Below, piece after piece: positions 1 to 5,286 of a DNA stretch of 16,706 nucleotides. Source of the stretch: RGIG5612 sp045601405 (lineage in GTDB: Bacteria; Bacillota; Clostridia; Lachnospirales; Lachnospiraceae); contig JAZRZO010000090.1 of assembly GCA_045601405.1 (NCBI GenBank), positions 1-16,706 on the forward strand, given 5' to 3'. Each line of letters starts with the position of its first letter. Position 1 is the first letter of the stretch. Below the pieces are notes generated by a model, which did not search any database, was not told where the DNA came from, and saw only the letters and a program-made list of their open reading frames with translations. A program made the translations under genes and the position numbers.

Positions 1-2
1 AG

Positions 3-41
3 CGGCAAGTGCTTCGGTCCACAAGTCCGGAAAGCACTTAG
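3..41 (+). other. possible C-terminal tail of a gene cut by the window edge, or a structured RNA end
   Basis: One plus-strand frame stays open from the window edge to a TAG at 39-41, just 8 bp before a strong hairpin terminator. This could be the last dozen codons of an upstream gene. The same bases also form an imperfect hairpin (AAGTGCTT at 7-14 with AAGCACTT at 32-39), so a structured transcript end is equally possible. No product can be named from so little sequence. Confidence 0.2.
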
Positions 42-49
42 GCATCAGA

Positions 50-76
50 AAAAAATGCTCATCAGGAGCATTTTTT
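50..76 (+). terminator. intrinsic terminator
   Basis: A perfect 11-bp stem (50-60 with 66-76) closes on a 5-base loop, and the right arm itself ends in six T. Because the left arm starts with six A, the hairpin could also stop transcription on the minus strand. It marks the end of whatever lies upstream of the window and isolates the repeat region from it. Confidence 0.75.
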
Positions 77-140
77 GGGTGTTGCCGGCCGCGTCAAAAA
101 GCCGGAGAAAGGTATTAGAACCACAGGCGAAGGAAGTACG

Positions 141-158
141 CGCCCGGAAATATATATG
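141..158. repeat. solitary half-arm of the palindromic repeat
   Basis: The bases CGCCCGGAAATATATATG closely match the right arm of the palindromic element at 345-363, but no complementary left arm was found upstream. It looks like a decayed or partial third copy of the family that makes up 194-376. Confidence 0.4.
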
Positions 159-193
159 AAGCGAGCCGGCATGGGTGCTGTTTCACTTACTAT

Positions 194-271
194 CCCGCCT
201 TGATGCATATATATCTCCGTGTGACACTTGCCGGTTTAGTCACACTTCGATATATATGCATCATCGGCGGG
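194..271. repeat. palindromic element, copy 1
   Basis: A large imperfect hairpin. The outer arms CCCGCC (194-199) and GGCGGG (266-271) pair. The main stem 201-215 pairs perfectly with 249-263, a 3-base internal mismatch follows (216-218 against 246-248), and an inner stem 219-225 pairs with 239-245 around a 13-base loop. The 55-bp core 205-259 aligns without gaps to copy 2 at 309-363. It contains no credible gene. It resembles REP- or MITE-type intergenic palindromes; whether it acts as DNA or RNA is unknown. Confidence 0.7.
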
Positions 272-296
272 TACATGAACTTCCACATCTGTTCCC

Positions 297-376
297 CCCC
301 GCCTTGCAGCATATATACCTCCGGGCGACACATGACGGGTTATTCGCCCGGAGGTATATATGCGACTCAGGCGGGG
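297..376. repeat. palindromic element, copy 2
   Basis: Second copy of the element at 194-271. Arms 309-328 and 344-363 form a perfect 20-bp stem around a 15-base loop. The outer arms CCCCGCC (297-303) and GGCGGGG (370-376) also pair. Relative to copy 1 several stem pairs are changed on both sides so that pairing is kept. Its right edge runs directly into the tandem repeat at 375-429. Confidence 0.72.
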
Positions 377-429
377 TGAAATTTTCGTTGAATGATCTAC
401 AGGGTGAAATTATCACTGAATAACTACAG
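375..429. repeat. tandem direct repeat, two units of 28 and 27 bp
   Basis: Unit 1 (375-402) and unit 2 (403-429) both begin GGTGAAATT and end CTACAG, with a few substitutions and one deleted base between them. The first unit shares its first two bases with the end of palindrome copy 2. Such short tandem units at the edge of a palindrome resemble protein-binding repeats at insertion sequence ends, but no transposase gene is visible, so this remains a guess. Confidence 0.6.
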
Positions 430-446
430 AAAAAGTACTTGATTTC

Positions 447-474
447 TTGACTCACTCATTCTGAAATATATAAT
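447..474 (+). promoter_or_regulatory. sigma-A-type promoter for the DUF2130 gene
   Basis: TTGACT (447-452, five of six consensus bases) and TATAAT (469-474, perfect) are separated by 16 bp. Predicted transcription start is near 481, giving a leader of roughly 95 bases before the ATG at 575. Confidence 0.7.
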
Positions 475-485
475 AAATAAGTGAT

Positions 486-546
486 CACGCATGAACACGC
501 TGGTTGATATGCGTGTCATGATGACTGTGTATAGACTCATATACAG
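486..546 (+). promoter_or_regulatory. structured 5' leader with two hairpins
   Basis: Within the predicted leader, CACGCAT (486-492) pairs with ATGCGTG (509-515), and CTGTGTAT (525-532) pairs with ATATACAG (539-546) around a 6-base loop. An alternative pairing, ACACGC (495-500) with GCGTGT (511-516), competes with the first. No known riboswitch class was recognised, and no T-tract follows, so this is not a terminator. Confidence 0.35.
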
Positions 547-574
547 ATAAAGGTAAAACGGGAAGGAATATAAT

Positions 575-1777
575 ATGGCGGAGCTGAAATGTCCACACTG
601 CGGACAGGTTTTTACTGTAGATGATACGGAATTGAGCTCGATCGTTCAGCAGATCAGGGATAAGGAATTCAGGAAAGACCTTGACGCGAGGATAAGTGAG
701 CTTGAAGAGCATATGCGTTCGCGTCATGAGGCAGAGCTGGACGCGCGGGAAAAGGAAATAAAGCTTCAGGCTATGGAAGAGCACGAAGATGAGCTGGAGC
801 AGCTCAGAAACAGGCTGAAGAAAGAAGAGGATAAGGCGCGCGAGCTTAGGGCAGCGCTGGATTCAGCGGAAGATAAGAAAACCATAGCTGTTATGGAAGC
901 GGTGAAAAAAGTTGAGGAAGAAAAGCACGACCTTGAAAATGAGCTCGTAAAGGAAAAAGACAAGGGCAAGCTCCTTCTTGAACAGAAGGACGAACTGATC
1001 GACTACTACAAAGATCTTAAGACGCGTATGTCAACCAAAATGGTTGGAGAAACGCTGGAGCAGCATTGCGAAAACCAGTTTAATATGCTCAGGGCTACTG
1101 CTTTTCAAAATGCAGATTTTGAAAAAGACAATGATGCGAGCAGCGGAACGAAGGGAGATTATATATTCAGGGAACTTGATGACAACGGCATAGAGCTGAT
1201 CTCCATAATGTTCGAGATGAAAAATGAAATGGACGAGACCGCAACAAAGCATAAGAATGAAGATTTTTTTAAAAAGCTGGATAAGGACCGCCGGGAAAAG
1301 AACTGTGAATATGCGGTGCTCGTTTCGCTTCTGGAAAGTGACAGCGAATTATATAATGCGGGGATAGTGGACGTATCTCACAGATATGAAAAAATGTATG
1401 TGGTCAGGCCTCAGTTTTTTATTCCAATAATAACTGTGCTCAGGAACGCTGCCCGGAACGCGCTGGAATATAAGCAGGAACTTGCGCTGGTGCGCAGCCA
1501 GAATATTGATATCGCTAATTTTGAAGACAGTCTGATGAAGTTCAAGAATGACTTCGGAAGAAATTATGAGCTTGCACATTCACATTTCGAAAAGGCGATA
1601 GATGAGATAGACAAGACTATATCACACCTGGAGAAGGTGAAAAAAGAGCTGCTTGGTTCAGATAAACAACTCAGGATAGCAAACAATAAAGTTGAAGATA
1701 TCAACGTCAAGAAGCTTACTAAAGATAATCCGACTATGAGAGCCAGGTTCGAGGAGCTGAGAAAAGAGGGTGGATGA
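575..1777 (+). CDS. DUF2130 domain protein, predicted PD-(D/E)XK nuclease-like
   Basis: 400-residue soluble protein. Residues 6-10 hold a CPHCG knuckle, half of a zinc-ribbon-like motif. Residues about 30-150 are highly charged and heptad-like, consistent with a long coiled coil. The conserved core follows, with GDY at 194-196 and FEMK at 213-216. D195 plus the E214-x-K216 pair fit the catalytic signature of restriction-endonuclease-fold nucleases, the fold proposed for DUF2130. A second helical, charged segment fills residues 295-385. The start is set by a GGAAGG sequence about 8 bases upstream. The cellular role of the family is not established; DNA or RNA cleavage is an inference from the motif. 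It sits alone behind its own promoter, with the damaged hydrogenase gene immediately downstream. Confidence 0.85.
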   Translation: MAELKCPHCGQVFTVDDTELSSIVQQIRDKEFRKDLDARISELEEHMRSRHEAELDAREKEIKLQAMEEHEDELEQLRNRLKKEEDKARELRAALDSAEDKKTIAVMEAVKKVEEEKHDLENELVKEKDKGKLLLEQKDELIDYYKDLKTRMSTKMVGETLEQHCENQFNMLRATAFQNADFEKDNDASSGTKGDYIFRELDDNGIELISIMFEMKNEMDETATKHKNEDFFKKLDKDRREKNCEYAVLVSLLESDSELYNAGIVDVSHRYEKMYVVRPQFFIPIITVLRNAARNALEYKQELALVRSQNIDIANFEDSLMKFKNDFGRNYELAHSHFEKAIDEIDKTISHLEKVKKELLGSDKQLRIANNKVEDINVKKLTKDNPTMRARFEELRKEGG

Positions 1778-1807
1778 GCATGCGCCGGTTTCCGCCGGAG
1801 CGGAGGA

Positions 1808-1987
1808 GTGTGTGAAGCCGGAAAATATTATGAGCCTCCGCTGATCAATGTCATATCCTTTGCATGTAATGCCTGTGAGGATAATGTGGTGAGGGTATCA
1901 GATCAATGTCAGGGATGTCTGGCACACCCGTGTGTTGAGGTATGCCCGAAAAAGGCGATAAGCAGGAAAAAGGAAGGGCGCGGATAG
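1808..1987 (+). pseudogene. out-of-frame N-terminal part of the [FeFe] hydrogenase
   Basis: This stretch is open in a frame different from the main hydrogenase frame and ends at TAG 1985-1987. It encodes Cys-rich sequence including FACNACEDN and CQGCLAHPCVEVCP, typical of the iron-sulfur region before the ferredoxin clusters of monomeric [FeFe] hydrogenases. Reading it until the AAA-AAG at 1967-1972 and then shifting back one base joins it smoothly to GRARIDQ of the main frame. No good start exists: GTG 1808 has GGAGG only one base away. An ATG at 1780 with GAGG upstream opens a different frame (MRRFPPERRSV) that stops at 1813-1815, so a second disruption near 1808 is possible. Homologues usually have around 100 more residues here. 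Confidence 0.6.
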
Positions 1988-3183
1988 ATCAGGAACTGTG
2001 CATAAAATGCGGAAAATGTATCAGAACATGTCCGTATAATGCAATACTGCGGCTTGAGCGTCCCTGCTCAAAAGCGTGCGGGACTAACGCAATAGGAAGC
2101 GACCTTCATGGCAGAGCAACGATCGATCAGAAGAAGTGTGTAAAGTGCGGCATGCGCCTTGCAAATTGTCCGTTCGGAGCTATTGCCGATAAATCCCAGA
2201 TATTTCAGGTGATTCAGGCGATACGGAGTGAGGTTCCGGTATATGCCGCAGTGGCGCCTGCGTTCGTAGGTCAGTTCGGGAGCGAGGCGAGCAGGCGGGG
2301 TATAAGAGCAGCCATCAAAGACTTGGGGTTTAAGGATTCCATAGAGGTCGCCATAGGTGCGGATCTGTGTACGATACAGGAAGCGGAGGATTTTATTGAA
2401 AATGTTCCGGATAAGATCCCGTTTATGGGAACCTCATGCTGTCCGTCATGGAGCAGCATGGCAAAAAAGATGCTTCCCGGACAGGAAAACTGCATCTCTA
2501 TGGCTCTTACACCTATGGTGCTGACGGCCCGGCTTATTAAAGAACAGCACCCGGGATGCAAAGTGGCTTTTATCGGACCATGTGCGGCAAAAAAGGTTGA
2601 GGCACAGAGAAAGGGCGTAAGAAGCGAGGTGGATTTTGTCCTGACATTCGAGGAAGTGCGCGGAATGTTTGAAGCAAAGGAGATAGATCCTACGCAGATG
2701 ACAGGTGATGCTGCCATGCATGAAGCAAGCGGCGACGGCCGGGGCTTTGCAATAAGCGGAGGGGTTATTGATGCTGTGAAAAACATATTAGCAGAGAGAT
2801 ATTTGAAACGTGAGATAAAAACAGAATGGGCGGAGGGTCTTGAAAACTGCAAAAAAATGCTCGCGCTCGCAAAGGCCGGAAAATATGACGGATACCTTCT
2901 TGAGGGGATGGCATGTCCGCACGGATGTGTGGGAGGCGCCGGAACGATACAGCCTATAGAAGCATCCGAAAAAGCGGTAAAAAAGAATGAGGCAGAATCA
3001 ACGCATGAGCATGCGTTATCAAGCATCAGATACTGGAAAAGACGTATTCAGACAAAAATGGGGAATCCGCCTGAGAAGGATTACGATGACAACTGGTTTG
3101 AGGGACAGGCGACCCGTGCAGGAACAGACAAAATGAGGCTGATAAGAGAAAAAGAAAACAAAAGATCCAAGGAAAGGAAGTAA
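1942..3183 (+). CDS. [FeFe] hydrogenase, main reading frame (probably frameshifted gene)
   Basis: Catalyses reversible reduction of protons to H2 with electrons from ferredoxin. Of 413 residues, 20-31 carry a [4Fe-4S] ferredoxin motif (C20, C23, C26, C30). Residues 66-77 carry a second one with its third ligand missing: C66, C69, then R72 where Cys is expected, then C76. The catalytic H-cluster domain is complete: L1 TSCCPSW (164-170), L2 GPCAAKK (212-218) and L3 EGMACPHGCVGG (321-332). C167, C214, C325 and C329 are the expected cluster ligands, and C166 is the proton-relay Cys. The GPCxAKK form of L2 recalls group B-like enzymes. The ATG at 1942 has GAGG only one base away and is unlikely to be the natural start; the gene really continues upstream in another frame. 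DegV follows after 5 bp. Confidence 0.8.
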   Translation: MPEKGDKQEKGRARIDQELCIKCGKCIRTCPYNAILRLERPCSKACGTNAIGSDLHGRATIDQKKCVKCGMRLANCPFGAIADKSQIFQVIQAIRSEVPVYAAVAPAFVGQFGSEASRRGIRAAIKDLGFKDSIEVAIGADLCTIQEAEDFIENVPDKIPFMGTSCCPSWSSMAKKMLPGQENCISMALTPMVLTARLIKEQHPGCKVAFIGPCAAKKVEAQRKGVRSEVDFVLTFEEVRGMFEAKEIDPTQMTGDAAMHEASGDGRGFAISGGVIDAVKNILAERYLKREIKTEWAEGLENCKKMLALAKAGKYDGYLLEGMACPHGCVGGAGTIQPIEASEKAVKKNEAESTHEHALSSIRYWKRRIQTKMGNPPEKDYDDNWFEGQATRAGTDKMRLIREKENKRSKERK

Positions 3184-3188
3184 GAAAT

Positions 3189-4082
3189 ATGGAGACGAAA
3201 TTTATTGTATGTACCGACTCGGGGTGTGATCTGCCGATTGAGATCCTGAATGAGAATGATATCTACCCGATACCGCTTCAGTATGAGCTGGATGGCAGGA
3301 TCATAAGCGATACTATGAGGCATGAGGACTGCCATATATTCTACGAGAACATGAGAGCAGGCGCATGTCCAAAGACAAGTCAGCTCAATCCCGTACAGTT
3401 CATCGACTTCTGGACTCCGATAGTAAAAGAGCATGGACTTCCGATAGTTCATATATCACTTGGGAGCGGCGTTTCGGGCACATTCCATAACGGGTGCATA
3501 GCGGCAGAGGACATAAGGGAAGAGCTGCCGGAGGCGGATATCCGGATGGTGGACTCAACACTCTGTTCAACAGGCTACGGAATGCTGGCGCTGGAGGCCG
3601 CAAAGATGCGCGATGAGGGCAGGACGATAGATGAGTGCATAAACTGGCTGGAGGAAAATAAGGGAAATGTAAACACCTGGTATACAACAGATGAGCTTAA
3701 ATATCTTTACAGAAGCGGACGCGTGAGCAAGCTTGGCGCCATACTCGGGGAGGCGCTTAACATCTGTCCTATATTAAATCTGGATCTTGAAGGACACCTT
3801 ATAGTACAGGAGAAGGTAAGAGGACTGAAAAAGACTGTAAGACGCATTCACGAGATAATGGGTGAAATTGTGGAAGATCCGGAGGAAAAGGTTGCGTGGA
3901 TCTGTCACTCCGATATTCCGGAACAGGCTGAAAAGTTTGGCGAGGAAATAAAGGAGAAGTTCGGATTTAAGGAGATGAAATACACTTATATAGGGCCGAC
4001 TATAGGCTCAAACTGCGGCCCGGGACTTATGGCGGTATTTTTCTTCGGAAAGAAAAGAAACATGGCTGGTTATAAAGGCTGA
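3189..4082 (+). CDS. DegV family fatty-acid-binding protein
   Basis: 297-residue cytosolic protein of usual family length. DegV proteins (FakB type) bind a single fatty acid between two domains; some hand it to the kinase FakA for phosphorylation. Visible family motifs are CTDSGCDLP (8-16), PKTSQLNP (61-68), SLGSGVSGTFHNG (90-102), VDSTLCSTGYG (121-131), YRSGRVSKLGAILG (174-187) and the C-terminal IGPTIGSNCGPG (268-279). The last lacks the His usually seen in the IGxHxGPG form, with Asn in its place. AGGAAG at 3175-3180 lies 8 bases before the ATG. It begins 5 bp after the hydrogenase stop, so the two were probably cotranscribed. No fakA-like gene is in the window, so the lipid role is inferred from the family. 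Confidence 0.9.
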   Translation: METKFIVCTDSGCDLPIEILNENDIYPIPLQYELDGRIISDTMRHEDCHIFYENMRAGACPKTSQLNPVQFIDFWTPIVKEHGLPIVHISLGSGVSGTFHNGCIAAEDIREELPEADIRMVDSTLCSTGYGMLALEAAKMRDEGRTIDECINWLEENKGNVNTWYTTDELKYLYRSGRVSKLGAILGEALNICPILNLDLEGHLIVQEKVRGLKKTVRRIHEIMGEIVEDPEEKVAWICHSDIPEQAEKFGEEIKEKFGFKEMKYTYIGPTIGSNCGPGLMAVFFFGKKRNMAGYKG

Positions 4083-4091
4083 CGTTCCGAT

Positions 4092-4597
4092 CTAAGAATA
4101 TTTATATATTCCCTCAGGGCGAAAGCCTTCTCCGGCGCACAGGTCAACTATCATTCCGTTATAACTGGGCGTGTAAAGAGGGGATACAGATACGAATCCG
4201 CTATCCTTTAGATCTGAGATCTCCAGATATTCCTTTTTCGCAAGAGGGTTAGTCTTCAGCATACAGACATTGTGAGGACAGGTGGCGATCTCCATCATGT
4301 CAAGCTCATCAAAAGAAATCTGTTCGATATCATATAAAACCGTAAATGCAATATCAAGGCTTCCTGCAAGAACCAGCTGACGGGCTTCCTGGGACGAGCT
4401 GGTCTGAATGACAACAGCGGTCTCGGGCTTTTTTTCTTTAATTCCCTTACCGACTGCATGGCAAACTTTTCAGGATCATGAGAATCCAGTATGCCTATCA
4501 TGATCATATGGATGTAGCCTCCCTGAAGTGCCCGGCTTTCCTCTATGGAATGGTCCATGTCAAAAAGCAGTGCTTTCCATTTATTCGTTTTTTTCAT
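4092..4597 (-). pseudogene. LysR-type regulator remnant, both ends missing, frameshifted
   Basis: Read on the minus strand, 4597 down to about 4436 encodes linker and first substrate-binding sequence (KALLFDMDHSIEESRALQGG, then SVRELKKK). From about 4435 to 4092 a second frame continues it (PETAVVIQTSSSQEARQLV, LAGSLDIAF, then VSPLYTPSYNGMIVDLC). One extra A in the run of seven A (T7 at 4429-4435 on the plus strand) would fuse the two. The N-terminal helix-turn-helix domain is absent, because liv-transporter sequence begins within about 25 bp of the first codon. The protein also ends early, at GIYKYS, well short of a complete effector-binding domain. It cannot be a working DNA-binding regulator. 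It presumably once controlled the adjacent transporter and ligase genes. Confidence 0.8.
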
Positions 4598-4616
4598 ATT
4601 ACGTTTTTGATATTCT

Positions 4617-4907
4617 TTATTTAAAAGCGAAAAGGAAGGGCGTGAATGGGCTCTTGAAGCATTGAAGCTTACAGAGCTTTATGAAAAAAGAGAAGTGCGT
4701 GCCGGAGAACTCACACTGCTTGACCGCAAATGTATGGAGATAGCGCGTGCCTTAGGGACACAGTCTAAGCTTCTGCTTCTGGACGAGGTAGCGGCAGGGA
4801 TTATGGAGGCTGAGGGACACCAGCTCCTGACAGGCGATCCTTTAATGGTAATGAATTCAAAGGTGGTTGAGGAAGTGTATTTAGGAGTGGAGGAAGAAGA
4901 TGAGTGA
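4617..4907 (+). pseudogene. livG: livG-type ABC transporter ATPase fragment with internal deletion
   Basis: Fragment of the ATP-binding protein of a branched-chain amino acid (LIV-type) importer. Codons upstream of 4662 (REWALEALKLTELYEKR) continue the same frame without a start codon. AGELTLLDRK is the variant signature motif, followed by MEIARAL, and LLLLDEVAAG is Walker B. The sequence then jumps from GIMEAEG straight to HQLLTGDP and the usual tail VVEEVYLGVEEE, so roughly 45 residues containing the switch His region are deleted in frame. The Walker A part is missing as well. The stop overlaps the start of the livF fragment as ATGAGTGA, preserving the original gene junction. Confidence 0.75.
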
Positions 4908-5010
4908 ACCTATTTTAAAAGTGGAAAATGTTCAGGCTAAATACGGTGACTTCATTGCTGTGGAATCGGCCACAATGGATGTTCCTGAAAGGGAAGCGGA
5001 ATGTCGATAA
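4900..5010 (+). pseudogene. livF: livF-type ABC transporter ATPase, N-terminal 36 codons only
   Basis: Starts at the ATG that overlaps the livG stop and reads ILKVENVQAKYGDFIAVES, the classic N-terminus of a LivF ATPase. It loses homology right after TMDVPE, before the Walker A loop, and stops at 5008-5010. The break coincides with the start of livM-like sequence, so this is a deletion junction near 4990-5000. Not functional. Confidence 0.7.
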
Positions 5011-5177
5011 CGGCAAGACCATACCCCAAAACCCTGGAGGTATATCTTATGGCGCTTACGCTCTGTGTTGCGGCGATGATAGTCGTTTATGCCCTTTTAA
5101 GGACAAAAACAGGGCTTGGGCTCACGGCCATGAGGGATGATGCGAATGCAGGCTCTTTTGCTGCATTTTCGGTATAA
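5001..5177 (+). pseudogene. livM: livM-type permease fragment
   Basis: An open stretch of 58 codons resembles an internal part of the LivM/LivH-type membrane permease. A hydrophobic helix (YLMALTLCVAAMIVVYALL) is followed by RTKTGLGLTAMRDD, which matches the conserved cytoplasmic loop that contacts the ATPases. Sequence homology ends after about NAG and a stop follows at 5175-5177. Its position after livF instead of before livG shows that deletion or rearrangement, not just point decay, shaped this locus. Confidence 0.65.
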
Positions 5178-5196
5178 ACAGGAGTATATGTTATCG

Positions 5197-5225
5197 TTGC
5201 CAAATACCATGGTATAAGATAGAAT
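5197..5225 (+). promoter_or_regulatory. promoter with palindromic spacer, upstream of the CoA ligase operon
   Basis: TTGCCA (5197-5202, five of six consensus bases) and TAGAAT (5220-5225, five of six) are 17 bp apart. The spacer contains the perfect 12-bp palindrome ATACCATGGTAT (5204-5215), well placed to act as an operator. Predicted start of transcription is near 5232, giving a leader of about 55 bases. Confidence 0.6.
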
Positions 5226-5286
5226 ACATAGGTCGTATCGGCAAAAAGATAATAAGGGCAGAAGCGAGTACATGGAGGAATTTTTT

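Noticed and set aside
1..48. Resemblance to the end of an SRP or other conserved RNA (AGTCCGGAAAG)
   Set aside because: Only a short fragment matches, and the conserved loop order of SRP RNA is not reproduced; too little sequence to call.
175..423. 82-codon plus-strand ORF over the palindromes
   Set aside because: It is generated by the two hairpin copies and the tandem repeat. No ribosome binding site and no protein-like conservation between the copies.
194..429. CRISPR-like repeat region
   Set aside because: Only two palindromic copies, each close to 80 bp, plus one two-unit tandem; no regular spacers and no cas genes.
2271..3026. 251-codon minus-strand ORF
   Set aside because: It lies entirely within the hydrogenase, whose H-cluster motifs fix the coding strand. 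The translation is Ser/Ala/Cys-rich antisense composition without family motifs.
4928..5140. 70-codon plus-strand ORF
   Set aside because: It crosses the livF/livM junction in a frame that matches neither fragment, while the recognisable livF and livM sequences are in the other frames.
5272..5286. Upstream ATG of the first CoA ligase
   Set aside because: The GGAGGAA site lies after this ATG and before ATG 5287, and the paralogue aligns to the later start.
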